From positions 1-51,206 of IMG/VR virus record IMGVR_UViG_3300036823_000047: a DNA stretch of 51,206 bases. One strand, written 5' to 3'. The stretch comes from a virus. Below are positions 17,749 to 25,618 of this stretch, in pieces (the first letter of the stretch is position 1; each line of letters opens with the position of its first letter). A program made the position numbers and the translations under genes. Under the pieces are notes generated by a model, which searched no databases, had not been told where the DNA came from, and was given only the letters and a program-made list of their open reading frames with translations.

Positions 17749-18194
17749 AGATCGAAGACGTTCAGTTCCAGTCCGGGCAGTACGCCGTCACCTTGGTGAG
17801 GCAAGACTCCACACGGGAGAGGCACGTGTTCCCGCCTCAAACAGTTGCAGATCGTATGCAGCAACATGACCTGGGCCTCGATGAGGCAATCGTCCACGTT
17901 CTCAATGAACGTTTCGAAGACAATCCGATCCAGCCGAGTGAAGAGCACTTGGCAACGATCCGAGAGGAGTTCAAAGATGGCAAAGTACACGAAGGCATTG
18001 AGCGCGCTCGGCGCTGGCCTACTGGTAGCGATTCCGTCTCTCGTGGCAGCGGGACAGGATGGCCACGTGAGCCTTCAGGAGTGGCTGACCGTCCTGGGCC
18101 TGTTCGTCCCCGCCGTCGTCGTAGCGTTGTCGCCGGCGAACACGTTGGGGGAGAACCAGCTGGTACAGCAGGTCCTGAACAACCCCAGCGTTGA
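17745..18194 (+). CDS. Small unknown protein, frame runs through the holin gene
   Basis: 149 residues by the open frame. The first 77 residues look natural (IEDVQFQSGQYAVTLVRQD, acidic, helical DLGLDEAIVHVLNERFED). The rest, from 17977 on, is an Arg/Gly/Pro-rich stretch that mirrors the holin gene in another frame. Either the protein really has a disordered basic tail encoded over 218 shared bases, or a stop has been lost. Function unknown; adjacent tail and lysis genes leave both roles open. Confidence 0.5.
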   Translation: MKIEDVQFQSGQYAVTLVRQDSTRERHVFPPQTVADRMQQHDLGLDEAIVHVLNERFEDNPIQPSEEHLATIREEFKDGKVHEGIERARRWPTGSDSVSRGSGTGWPREPSGVADRPGPVRPRRRRSVVAGEHVGGEPAGTAGPEQPQR

Positions 18195-18327
18195 CAAGAT
18201 CCTGGCGAAGCTTCACGTGTCACCGCAGAACCTGCTTCGTGCACTGCGAGGCAACCTGAACATCCCGCCGGTCAGCACTACCACGACAGGGTCACCTTCA
18301 CCTGTCATCGTGACCGAACAGAAGTAA
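17977..18327 (+). CDS. Holin candidate, two membrane spans
   Basis: 116 residues from an ATG with AGAGGAGT upstream. Two hydrophobic segments: residues ~7-27 (LSALGAGLLVAIPSLVAAG) and ~37-56 (LTVLGLFVPAVVVALSP), separated by a short polar turn, with a hydrophilic C-terminal tail. This layout and the position at the end of the late operon, after the lysin, fit a class II-type holin that would permeabilise the membrane for lysis. It lies wholly inside or beyond another open frame (17745). Confidence 0.65.
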   Translation: MAKYTKALSALGAGLLVAIPSLVAAGQDGHVSLQEWLTVLGLFVPAVVVALSPANTLGENQLVQQVLNNPSVDKILAKLHVSPQNLLRALRGNLNIPPVSTTTTGSPSPVIVTEQK

Positions 18328-18334
18328 CAAGACT

Positions 18335-18390
18335 CCAACCCCCTTCGTGCTACCGTCGCTCTCCGGTAGTTCCACCACGAAGGGGGTTGG
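18335..18390. terminator. Bidirectional terminator between converging operons
   Basis: Perfect 15-base inverted repeat CCAACCCCCTTCGTG/CACGAAGGGGGTTGG. It separates the rightward late genes from the leftward block. A small inner stem (CTACCG/CGGTAG) is also present. Confidence 0.85.
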
Positions 18391-18397
18391 TCTCTGT

Positions 18398-18850
18398 TCA
18401 CTTCAGCTTGACGAGAAACTCCTGGATGCCCTCAGTGAAGGTTCGATGGTAGAGCCAATGCCTGAGGGCATCTTTCTCGTGCTTCGACTTCGTCTTGATA
18501 CCGAGCTTCTTGATCTTGTCGTCCGTCCAGAAGGCCTTCGCCTGCGATGCGCTCTGCATGTACAGGAGTACGTCGTTGATCTCTGCGAAGGTCTTGATGG
18601 TCCCAACGAACTCTCCGGCCTGGTAGTTCAGGTACTCCTTGTCCCTGTACTCCTTCCGGAACTCGAAGCTCTCGCAGATGATTCGATCCTTGTTCGGATC
18701 GATCATGTTGTCGAGCCAGTGGTACAGGAACGCGTACGGCAGTTGATGCTTGGATACATCCGTGAAGTCCAACGTCACCGTAGCAAAGCCTGCAGCAGTC
18801 CAGTACACGATACCTGTATGAGGTCCAGGGTCAATTGCAAACGTCGTCAC
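18398..18850 (-). CDS. RuvC-like Holliday junction resolvase
   Basis: 150 residues, GTG start with AGAAAGG upstream. RNase H-fold nuclease signature: FAIDPGPHTG with Asp7, IICESFEFR with Glu60, and KHEKDALRHWLYH with Asp127 near the C-terminus, matching the acidic residues that hold metal in RuvC-type resolvases. It probably trims branched DNA before packaging or resolves recombination intermediates made by the Sak4/nuclease set. It is the last gene of the leftward block. Confidence 0.8.
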   Translation of the reverse strand: MTTFAIDPGPHTGIVYWTAAGFATVTLDFTDVSKHQLPYAFLYHWLDNMIDPNKDRIICESFEFRKEYRDKEYLNYQAGEFVGTIKTFAEINDVLLYMQSASQAKAFWTDDKIKKLGIKTKSKHEKDALRHWLYHRTFTEGIQEFLVKLK

Positions 18851-18879
18851 GCTTTACCTTTCTTACTCTGTCCCAGGCC

Positions 18880-18920
18880 CGTGTGGAGTTCTTGAGTTAA
18901 CATGTTCTTGTTTAGACAAG
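18880..18920 (+). repeat. Control repeat 2: CGTGTGGAG with GTTAAC and TTGTTTAGACAAG
   Basis: CGTGTGGAG at 18880-18888, GTTAAC at 18896, then a CTTGTTTAGACAAG palindrome at 18907-18920. It is directly joined to the second repeat family (18920-19002). Confidence 0.55.
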
Positions 18921-19002
18921 GTTAGACGCGAGAAGATCTTGAGCTCTAGAACTGTGTTGCTACTAGAAGTCCTCGCGTCTAACCTACGTGCTATCTGGTC
19001 TA
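18920..19002 (+). repeat. 31-base control element A with inverted arm
   Basis: GGTTAGACGCGAG (18920-18932) and CTCGCGTCTAACC (18972-18984) form a perfect 13-base stem with a 39-base loop. From 18972 the element continues as CTACGTGCTATCTGGTCTA to the stop codon of the neighbouring gene. It matches elements at 36930-36960 and 48100-48130. Confidence 0.7.
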
Positions 19003-19326
19003 TTCCTCGTCGAAGTTCTCTCGAGCAAGCTTGGCTTTGAGGTCGTTGATCAGGGCGATCCTGTCATCTACTTCAGCCTGCAGTCGTGCGATCTTCGCGT
19101 TGATGCTCCCCTTCGTCACCGAGAGCTCGATGTTCTCGGCGTCAAGGTTTTGGCGGTTGTTGTCCTTGAAGATGGCACGCTCACCTGGAAGGAGCTGTCG
19201 ACCGATGCTTGCCTCTAGGATCAGAGTGTGCTTGCCAACCCAGCCACGGTCTTCTGTCTTGACCTGGATGTAGCCGTTGGCGTTAGTCGTTTCCGTCCCC
19301 ACTGGGCTCGTTACTCCACGCGGCAT
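19000..19326 (-). CDS. HNH-fold-like DNA-binding protein lacking the catalytic His
   Basis: 108 residues. Residues ~30-70 follow the spacing of phage HNH endonucleases (KHTLILEASIGR, PGERAIFKDNNRQN, ENIEL), but the position that normally holds the HxDGN histidine reads FKDNN. The C-terminal 35 residues are a short coiled coil. It may bind DNA without cutting, or be a remnant of a homing endonuclease beside the polymerase gene. It overlaps the upstream gene by 44 bases. Confidence 0.55.
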   Translation of the reverse strand: MPRGVTSPVGTETTNANGYIQVKTEDRGWVGKHTLILEASIGRQLLPGERAIFKDNNRQNLDAENIELSVTKGSINAKIARLQAEVDDRIALINDLKAKLARENFDEE

Positions 19327-19516
19327 CTGCTACCACCACCTTGATGTCGGATTCGATCTCCCACATGAACTCTGCGAGCTTCGTGACAGCATCCGTCTTC
19401 TCTTCGAGGGACGGAGCACGCCACCCATCGATAGGGTAGCCGTTGGTCTTTGTGGGCTGTATGCTCCACGCGTCGACAATAGTAACAGCCTTGTCGATAG
19501 CCTCTTCACGGTTCAT
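19283..19516 (-). CDS. Small unknown protein behind the polymerase
   Basis: 77 residues, start overlapping the polymerase stop (ATGA). Acidic, helical, with two tryptophan-containing stretches (VDAWSIQPTKTNGYPIDGW). No known motif. Position in the replication operon suggests an accessory role, which is inference. Confidence 0.55.
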   Translation of the reverse strand: MNREEAIDKAVTIVDAWSIQPTKTNGYPIDGWRAPSLEEKTDAVTKLAEFMWEIESDIKVVVADAAWSNEPSGDGND

Positions 19517-21912
19517 AGTTCTCCCCAGCTCCTTCCTACTGATACATCTACTTCGAATGGGACGTAGTCGGTAATTCGACGAGCTGCTTCGACCATCTCA
19601 GTGCGGAGCATATGCTGCACGAGCTCCACCCGTGACTCATGCGCCTCGACGACCAGAGCATCGTGAATCGTAAGCCTAATGAATCCGATGCCCCGCAGCT
19701 GAGGACGTAGGCGTACGAGAGCACTAAGACAGATATCTGATGCAGTTGACTGAGGAAGGTAAGAGAGTCCTTCCTTGAAGACGTCGTTCTGTGTCTGAGG
19801 GGTGACGAGTGCGAAACGGCGTCGCCTACCGAAGGGCGATACCAGGTCTTCGCCTCGAAGGATCCTGTCCTTGATTGTCTCCTGCCATGCGACAGTGTCT
19901 GGGATCGTGGCGAGGAACGCCGCAAAGTCACTGCGTGCCTCGTCAAGGGGGATCTTGTACTCTTGTGCAATGGAGTAGGCTTCTCTACCGAACGCGATGC
20001 CGTAGAAGAAGGCCTTTGTTCTGACACGTTGTTCCTTATTCAGTTCCGAGGGATCGCACTTGTAGAGACCGGAGCCGAGCATATTGAACAAGTCCTGGTC
20101 ACTGGCAAAGATGTCACGCAGGTATGTGTCTTGAGCCAGCCACGCAATAACTCGACCCTCAGCCTGCTTGTAGTCTGCTTGTACCAGGACGTGTCCCGGC
20201 TTGCTCGCAACAAACTGACGTCTAATGTCCTTATCCCGGACAATGTTCTGTAGGTTCGGATTCCTACTCGCCAGGCGGCCAGAGGTCGTCCCGTGGAGAA
20301 GGTAGTTGGTGAAGACACGGTTACCGTAAAGCCTTTTCCGAATACCTTTGACGTAGGTCCCGTAGCGCTTAGCTTCGAAGCGATGCGCCAGTAGTCCGTC
20401 AACGAACTGACCTTCGTGCGTTTCGAGACTGAGCCGCTCCGCAAGACTATTGAGAGTGTCTTTGTCGGTCGAGGCGACACGAATCGCTCGCGCTTCGAAG
20501 AACGCCTTGACTTGCTTCGGGGAGCGGGGGTTGATTGCTTTGATGTCTCCCTTAGTAGCCTCAGCAACGATTCGGGATAGGTCATCTTCCATCCTATCCA
20601 GCTTGGACAGGTAAGCCCGCTCAAGCTCCTTGTTGTAGTCTACATCGACCGCCATACCGTTGAGCTCAAGGTACATAAGCTCATTTGATGCTGCCACCAG
20701 GAAGTCATGCCAATCCCGGAGAGACTTGACAGGCAGACTCGGATAAGGCCAAACCCATGCCTCGGGCGTAGGTGCATCGAGCTCGGCAGTGAACACCTCG
20801 AACAGATCCCACGTACACGCGATGTCAATTGCATTGTATTTGTATAGGATGGGACGGGGGATCTGTGCGTAGGAGCCACCGTGCGGGATGAACCTCTTGA
20901 TCTCGTCGTCGTACTGTGGAGCACCCAAACGTTCGACTGCAAGGACCTTAAGTCCATGTCCTCCCGAACGTTCGTCCAAAGCGTAGTGCGCCAGCATAGT
21001 GTCGAACCATAGTCTGAGGGCACCAAAGATGGGATAGAGACCTTCGAGATCGAACTTACCGTTTTGGCCAATGAGTCGACTGCGCCGTAGAATACGGTAA
21101 AGCCGTCCCCTGACTTGAGCGTTTGCCATTGCAGCTTCGCCGACGACATAGACCGAGCCCTTCTCCCAGCCAAGTCCCACACAGAGCATCTGATACATGT
21201 TCGGGTGATCGAACGATGTATCCTTGTCGATACCTACCTCGATGTCGATAACCAGTTCGAGGTTGCCTGTCTCGTTCTGCCAACGCCAGAGCCAGTCGAG
21301 GAACGTAACGGCTTGAAGAGGTTCCTCACCGTAGTTCCAAGTAGGCTCCTTCCAGTCGTTCAGGAAGACCTTGTTGACCTTCTCGATGTCCGAGGCTAGC
21401 GTTGGAAACGCATCTGGATTTCGGAGAGCGTAAGCAGGGTGCCACGTTGGGATAATTCGCTCAACAGGGCTATTGCGAAGTCGCTCGGTCGGTCTTTTCG
21501 GAGGGCCAACACGGAGGGCTGTAATAGTCCTTGGATCGTCAATGAGGATATTAGTTGCAGTTCCTCCGAGCGCAACCACAGTAGCGACACCGGAGTCGGC
21601 GAGCTCTTGTAGAAGGCGAGGTCGACAAGCAACCTGTGCTGCTGCAGGTGGAGTTGCATTGTCTGGAGGTCGACATAGGCAGACATTGGTATACAACACC
21701 TCCTTGCGTTCGAAGCCTACGTAGTTCAGAACACGATCAAGCAGCTTGCCAGATGGTCCCTTGAAGGGTTCACCGTACACTGTCTCCTGGAAACCTGGAG
21801 CTTCTCCGACAACTGCCAGGCGAGGCACCCCCACCGGAATCAGTGAGGGTGCCATGCGCTCGTCTTTCAAAGGGCAGTGTTCGCAGTCAGCCCCAGGAGC
21901 CTTAGGCTCCAC
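19513..21912 (-). CDS. DNA polymerase I fused to an N-terminal uracil-DNA glycosylase domain
   Basis: 799 residues. Residues 1-~200 are a family 4/5 UDG domain: CEHC near 10-13, GEAPG at 36-40, YTNVCLCRPP near 75-83 and Cys96 suggest an Fe-S cluster, and TWHPAYALR is the catalytic-loop counterpart. Next comes a 3'-5' exonuclease domain (VIDIEVG, NGKFDLEG, YNAIDIACT). The C-terminal half is a family A polymerase with SGRLASRNPNLQNI, motif A VQADYKQAEGR, motif B KAFFYGIAFGREAYS and motif C IHDALVVEA. No 5'-3' nuclease domain is present. It is the replicative polymerase candidate. Confidence 0.92.
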   Translation of the reverse strand: MEPKAPGADCEHCPLKDERMAPSLIPVGVPRLAVVGEAPGFQETVYGEPFKGPSGKLLDRVLNYVGFERKEVLYTNVCLCRPPDNATPPAAAQVACRPRLLQELADSGVATVVALGGTATNILIDDPRTITALRVGPPKRPTERLRNSPVERIIPTWHPAYALRNPDAFPTLASDIEKVNKVFLNDWKEPTWNYGEEPLQAVTFLDWLWRWQNETGNLELVIDIEVGIDKDTSFDHPNMYQMLCVGLGWEKGSVYVVGEAAMANAQVRGRLYRILRRSRLIGQNGKFDLEGLYPIFGALRLWFDTMLAHYALDERSGGHGLKVLAVERLGAPQYDDEIKRFIPHGGSYAQIPRPILYKYNAIDIACTWDLFEVFTAELDAPTPEAWVWPYPSLPVKSLRDWHDFLVAASNELMYLELNGMAVDVDYNKELERAYLSKLDRMEDDLSRIVAEATKGDIKAINPRSPKQVKAFFEARAIRVASTDKDTLNSLAERLSLETHEGQFVDGLLAHRFEAKRYGTYVKGIRKRLYGNRVFTNYLLHGTTSGRLASRNPNLQNIVRDKDIRRQFVASKPGHVLVQADYKQAEGRVIAWLAQDTYLRDIFASDQDLFNMLGSGLYKCDPSELNKEQRVRTKAFFYGIAFGREAYSIAQEYKIPLDEARSDFAAFLATIPDTVAWQETIKDRILRGEDLVSPFGRRRRFALVTPQTQNDVFKEGLSYLPQSTASDICLSALVRLRPQLRGIGFIRLTIHDALVVEAHESRVELVQHMLRTEMVEAARRITDYVPFEVDVSVGRSWGEL

Positions 21913-22660
21913 GCGCCCAGCTGAGGAAGGTATCGATGTTGTACGACAGCGTGTCGTTATCGATCTTCCCCGTCCAGTCAGCCGTGAAGTATGCTCCTGG
22001 ACGGTTCATGTGCACGTCGGGAGCATCAATGCGGAAGCCCGCGATGGCGTAGTTGTACGGCATGCTGCTGTCGACACCTCGTACCCACGGGAACTCCTTC
22101 CCGATCGTCTTGACCTCCTTCGGCCACACAGGGTTGGTGCCAAGAAGGTGAACACGGGTGTCCTCGCCCCACCGCCGAGCGATGTACTTCAGAACGTGGA
22201 TCCGTGCCTCGACATCGGCCAGCGTGGTCAAGAAGTGCCGAGGGATACCGAGAACAGGATTGTCGTAGGTGTTCATGTAGTGATCGATGCTACGCTGAAC
22301 CTCGTGCCAGTCGAGGCCCTGGACGACCAACATGAAGCGCAGGGGTGGCAGACCGGACCAATGACTCTTCCGGTCCAGGAAGTCCCGAACGCGGTTGATC
22401 GTCCCCTCGCAGTCCCTCATGACGTCGGGAACAACAACCTCGTTCGCCGACATGTTCCGAGCAGCGATGATCAGATCAGCATCCGAGACAGTGCTACCCT
22501 CAGCGGCACCGTTATCGACGATGACATAGTCGCCAGCGCCCGCCTCGTAGGCGTAGTTGCTCAGGTAGTCGTCCGTATCGATCTGTGCCAGCGCCAGGTG
22601 GTAGTTGGACACATGCACCGTGTTGTAGTAACCCTTCGGGGCGATCAAGGCCGCTTTCAT
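21902..22660 (-). CDS. dpdA: DpdA-like DNA guanine transglycosylase
   Basis: 252 residues, shorter than bacterial tRNA-guanine transglycosylases. It has the TIM-barrel strand pattern of phage DpdA proteins: YVIVDNGAAEGS with Asp49 as candidate nucleophile, VVVPDVMRD, RFMLVVQGLDWHE, LGIPRHFLTTL, VHLLGTNPVWP and RGVDSSMPYNYA. Family members exchange guanine in DNA for a 7-deazaguanine base. Here preQ0 made by FolE, QueD, QueE and QueC, all within 5 kb in the same operon, is the predicted substrate. The gene overlaps the polymerase by 11 bases. The assignment depends on the family pattern plus the complete pathway beside it. Confidence 0.85.
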   Translation of the reverse strand: MKAALIAPKGYYNTVHVSNYHLALAQIDTDDYLSNYAYEAGAGDYVIVDNGAAEGSTVSDADLIIAARNMSANEVVVPDVMRDCEGTINRVRDFLDRKSHWSGLPPLRFMLVVQGLDWHEVQRSIDHYMNTYDNPVLGIPRHFLTTLADVEARIHVLKYIARRWGEDTRVHLLGTNPVWPKEVKTIGKEFPWVRGVDSSMPYNYAIAGFRIDAPDVHMNRPGAYFTADWTGKIDNDTLSYNIDTFLSWARGA

Positions 22661-22995
22661 TCCGGACGTCCCTTCAGCATCTTGGCGTTCTTGCCGAGCG
22701 GGCCCATGTAGTCGGACTGCTCGTGCTTGATACTGGCGTCGGCCTGGAACTCGCCGATCTTGTCCTGAAGCATGCGGAGCTTGATGTAGCTGAAGCGGGC
22801 GTAGTTAGCCAGGTCGAGGATCTCATCCATGGCGTGCTGGAGAGTATCGATACCGAGCCAACTACCTGCGCCGTACTTCTTCTCGCCCTCGTCGTGGCGC
22901 TCTTGGGTCTTCTGATCGAACTCGGCGCTGTACGAGTTGATTCGGTCGATCAACTGCGTAACCTCGCCCGGGTCGGAGATGGTGAAGTCAGGCAT
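22657..22995 (-). CDS. MazG-like helical protein
   Basis: 112 residues from the ATG at 22995; the longer upstream frame lies in the neighbouring gene. The segment HDEGEKKYGAGSW followed by HAMDEILDLANYARFSYIKL fits the all-alpha NTP pyrophosphohydrolase fold, where acidic residues bind magnesium. It could hydrolyse a nucleotide, for instance to adjust dNTP pools for the DNA modification. The match is weaker than that of the next gene. Confidence 0.6.
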   Translation of the reverse strand: MPDFTISDPGEVTQLIDRINSYSAEFDQKTQERHDEGEKKYGAGSWLGIDTLQHAMDEILDLANYARFSYIKLRMLQDKIGEFQADASIKHEQSDYMGPLGKNAKMLKGRPE

Positions 22996-23377
22996 TGTTG
23001 TCCTCTCGTGGGGAGATGTCCTCAGGCACGTCGTCCAGGCCGGTCGCCGGGTGACGTACGTCCTTGTAGGAACCGAAGCGCGCGTCGTTGAAGTCACGCT
23101 TCGCGTTCCAGACGCTCTCCCAGTTGACGTCCTTGAACTCCTTGGCACCCATCAGGTTGCACAAGTAGATCATGACATCGACGATCTCCTCGGCCAGCTC
23201 CTCTCGAACGTCATCGAGCTGAACGGAACCGCGAACGATCTTCTTGGTCAGGTTCGCGACCTCGCCCGCCTCACCACACATGCAGAGGACGAGGTTAGGA
23301 AGCTCCTGAGCCCTACCAGGGAACCACTTCGTACTGTCGATCACGCACTGGGTGATCATCAGTTCAAGATCCATCAT
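22988..23377 (-). CDS. MazG-like nucleotide pyrophosphohydrolase
   Basis: 129 residues. It carries the acidic helices of the MazG/all-alpha NTP-PPase superfamily: MCGEAGEVANLTKK near residue 33 and EELAEEIVDVMIYL near residue 58 (EExxE...ExxD pattern). It would cleave NTPs to NMP and pyrophosphate. Two neighbouring genes of this fold between FolE and DpdA suggest a link to nucleotide pools during DNA modification, which is inference. Confidence 0.75.
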   Translation of the reverse strand: MMDLELMITQCVIDSTKWFPGRAQELPNLVLCMCGEAGEVANLTKKIVRGSVQLDDVREELAEEIVDVMIYLCNLMGAKEFKDVNWESVWNAKRDFNDARFGSYKDVRHPATGLDDVPEDISPREDNNA

Positions 23378-23610
23378 ACCTCGTCCTTCTTGTCGCCACC
23401 GGTCCAGCGGTCCGAGCCTTCGTGCCCCAGTGTCTGATGAATGGTTGGTCCCTGGATGTGCTTGGACTGCATGTGCTGCAGCTTGGCCATCTCCATGTAG
23501 CCAACAGCCTCGACGGTGGTAAAGCCTTCGCTAACGGATACCTCCAGACCGATCTCTTCCCTCTCGATGTCCTCAACGACCGTGATGACGATCTGCTTCT
23601 CTACCCTCAT
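23374..23610 (-). CDS. Small unknown protein in the deazaguanine operon
   Basis: 78 residues from the ATG at 23610, which overlaps the FolE stop; the longer frame would run into FolE. First half is strand-rich (KQIVITVVEDIEREEIGLEV), second half helical and Met/His-rich (VGYMEMAKLQHMQSKHIQG). It may be a partner of FolE or MazG. Family not recognised. Confidence 0.55.
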   Translation of the reverse strand: MRVEKQIVITVVEDIEREEIGLEVSVSEGFTTVEAVGYMEMAKLQHMQSKHIQGPTIHQTLGHEGSDRWTGGDKKDEV

Positions 23611-24242
23611 TTGATCCTCGACAGAAACTCGGTCTTCGCGGTCTTGGAGTGATCGCTGAAGACACCACGGGTCACCACAGTGCTTGTAGTCGTGCCTGGG
23701 GTCTGAACCCCACGAATGGTCATGCACAGGTGCTCAGCCTCCATCATCACGATGATCCCCTTCGGGGTAAGGCGCTGCTCGAGGAAGTCGGCCACGTTCT
23801 CCGTCAGCCCCTCCTGCACCTGAAGTCGTCGAGCGAAGTGGTGAACCACTCGAGCGAACTTGGAGAGGCCTGCTACCTCGCCGTCAGGTACGTAACCGAT
23901 CCAGGCGTGACCGACGAACGGGACGACGTGATGGTTGCAGACGCTCGCGAAGGGGATGCGGTTGATGATCACCATCTGGTCAACGTCTTCCGCGAACGTC
24001 TTCCACTTGATGCAGTCACCGTTACAGTCCTTGCACCTGGTCACCTCCTCGATCATGTTGATGAAGCGCTTCGGAGTCTCTCGAGCGTGGCCACTCGTCA
24101 TGTCGAGGCCAGCGTGGTTAGTGAGGATGTTCTCTGCATCCTCAACAGTCGTACTGAAGGTATTGCCCATAGGCCCTTCGACAGCCGGAGTGAAGATTTC
24201 TCCCAGGCGCTTCAGACCTGGGTTAAAGTGCTGCTCGTTCAA
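23607..24242 (-). CDS. folE: GTP cyclohydrolase I
   Basis: 211 residues. It converts GTP to 7,8-dihydroneopterin triphosphate, the first step to preQ0. Zinc ligands are visible as Cys102 and His105 in SVCNHHVVPFVG and Cys173 in EHLCMTIRGV. GLSKFARVVHHFARRLQVQE is the usual active-site helix. The N-terminal extension of about 30 residues is longer than in minimal enzymes. It lies two bases from the QueE stop, within the QueD-QueE-FolE run, which makes a role in DNA modification more likely than in folate supply. Confidence 0.93.
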   Translation of the reverse strand: MNEQHFNPGLKRLGEIFTPAVEGPMGNTFSTTVEDAENILTNHAGLDMTSGHARETPKRFINMIEEVTRCKDCNGDCIKWKTFAEDVDQMVIINRIPFASVCNHHVVPFVGHAWIGYVPDGEVAGLSKFARVVHHFARRLQVQEGLTENVADFLEQRLTPKGIIVMMEAEHLCMTIRGVQTPGTTTSTVVTRGVFSDHSKTAKTEFLSRIK

Positions 24243-24243
24243 G

Positions 24244-24948
24244 TCAGACTCCGATCTTGTCAGGGTGCCAAACGAACTTGTGCACCTGTACGTTCAGTCG
24301 CCAGGGGAGGTCGTCGTTGAGCATGCGCTGACACAGCTCCTCCGTCGACATGGGTCCGTTCCAGACGACGCCGGCATAGATGACAGGTTCCTCCTCCCGG
24401 CCCTTGATGTGGTTCACGTAGCGGTACTTGGCAATGCGGTAGTCGTCCTCATCCTTGATGGTGAACTTGATCGCATCGTGTGCCTCGAGAAAGGCCTTGT
24501 TCACGTCGAAGGTGTTGTACGTCGTCTCGTAGTTCTCGCCCGACCCAGGAAGCTTCCAGTCGAGGATGAAGGTGTCGATCATGTAAGGCAGATCGTCACC
24601 CCAGTCCAACGAACCATTGGTGAAGCATTCCACCTCGATGGTCTCACGTGACCCCTTCAGGCCTGTGATGAACTGGGCGAGGTCCTTCTTGTTCTGAAGG
24701 AAGACCTCGCCGCCGGTGAGGCAGATGCTGTCCGTGTTGAAACTGAGGACGTGGTCTGCCAACTCGATCGGAGTGTAGTGCTGCTGCGTCTTGGTGAAGA
24801 GCGCAGGGTCGATGGCGTGCTGAGTGTCGCACGGCCATCCTGGGCACTTGAAGTTACAGCCAGCGAACCGAACGAAGACCGTCGGCTTCGTCGTGTTGGG
24901 GCCTTCGCCCTGGTAGGAGACGTAAGTCTCCACGACTCGGAGTGTCAT
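24244..24948 (-). CDS. queE: 7-carboxy-7-deazaguanine synthase, radical SAM
   Basis: 234 residues. Makes CDG from carboxytetrahydropterin. The Fe-S cysteines are 31, 35 and 40 in CNFKCPGWPC, giving CX3CX4C rather than the common CX3CX2C of radical SAM enzymes. YQGEGPNTTKPTVFVRFAG before them is typical QueE, and CLTGGEVFLQ is the SAM-binding GGE motif. It overlaps QueD by four bases. The altered cysteine spacing is probably a sub-family feature, but should be kept in mind. Confidence 0.9.
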   Translation of the reverse strand: MTLRVVETYVSYQGEGPNTTKPTVFVRFAGCNFKCPGWPCDTQHAIDPALFTKTQQHYTPIELADHVLSFNTDSICLTGGEVFLQNKKDLAQFITGLKGSRETIEVECFTNGSLDWGDDLPYMIDTFILDWKLPGSGENYETTYNTFDVNKAFLEAHDAIKFTIKDEDDYRIAKYRYVNHIKGREEEPVIYAGVVWNGPMSTEELCQRMLNDDLPWRLNVQVHKFVWHPDKIGV

Positions 24949-25466
24949 CGTGCTCCCTGAACCATCTTGGCGTCGAAGCCATTCCAGTGGTACATAACCT
25001 CTGCACCGTTCGTCTTGGTCTCATCGATACGACAGATCACATCGCACCGGTAGGTGTTAGCAGCCCACTCGGCAATCCACTTGGCGAGGTTCTCTACGGT
25101 CGGATCCCCCGGCACGAGCGACAGACCTGGAAGGAATTTCTGGCTGTCCTCAGCCTTGACCTCGAAGTAGACATTGTCTACCGTCGTGGCATGTGCGATC
25201 TGGAAGATCGGCTGTGCCCAGGGATCCGCTTCGTTGAGAACCAGTCGGTGGTCGTACAAGGAGTCGATGTGGTTCCGGAACTTCCTCTTCATGTCACCGA
25301 ACTCGAGCTGCTCGTGTGCCGCGTTCAGAGCCATACCTTCTGGACCTTCGACTACAAGGAGCTCAAGCTCTACCTGCATCCCATGTCCGTGAATCTGCTG
25401 GCACTTGCCAGTGTCGAGAGAAAGCCTGTGAGCCATCTCCATGTTGTGACGGATTTTCAATCGCAT
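24945..25466 (-). CDS. queD: 6-carboxytetrahydropterin synthase
   Basis: 173 residues. Converts dihydroneopterin triphosphate to CPH4. Zinc ligands His13 (MEMAHRL), His26 and His28 (CQQIHGHG), with catalytic Cys22. DHRLVLNEAD, TVENLAKWIAEW and the C-terminal ETKTNGA are family features. It is longer than the typical 120-residue enzyme, with an insertion between residues ~75 and 115. The upstream gap contains the control repeat at 25491. Confidence 0.9.
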   Translation of the reverse strand: MRLKIRHNMEMAHRLSLDTGKCQQIHGHGMQVELELLVVEGPEGMALNAAHEQLEFGDMKRKFRNHIDSLYDHRLVLNEADPWAQPIFQIAHATTVDNVYFEVKAEDSQKFLPGLSLVPGDPTVENLAKWIAEWAANTYRCDVICRIDETKTNGAEVMYHWNGFDAKMVQGAR

Positions 25467-25490
25467 CTGAACGACCTGCCCGTGTGGAGT

Positions 25491-25553
25491 CTTTGGAAGG
25501 TGTAGAGTTACTTGTTAAACAACCACGTGTAGGCTTCTCCAAGGCTCCACACG
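25491..25553. repeat. Control repeat 3: long inverted CGTGTGGAG stem around CTTGTTAAACAACC
   Basis: CGTGTGGAG at 25491 and its inverse CTCCACACG at 25545 frame a 45-base interior. Flanking bases extend the stem to CCCGTGTGGAG/CTCCACACGGG, and further inner pairing is possible (GGAAG/CTTC). GTTAAAC is at 25514. The 14 bases CTTGTTAAACAACC recur exactly at 46584-46597. It separates queD from the secreted-protein gene, where it could also act as terminator. Confidence 0.7.
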
Positions 25554-25618
25554 GGAGTTGTTTTCCTGTTCATTACGTGCCTCGACACCGATCTGTGAGC
25601 GCATGTCGAGGCTACCTG

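Noticed and set aside
23607-24242. FolE as a folate-supply gene
   Set aside because: It lies in an operon with QueD, QueE, QueC and DpdA, so preQ0 synthesis is the better reading.
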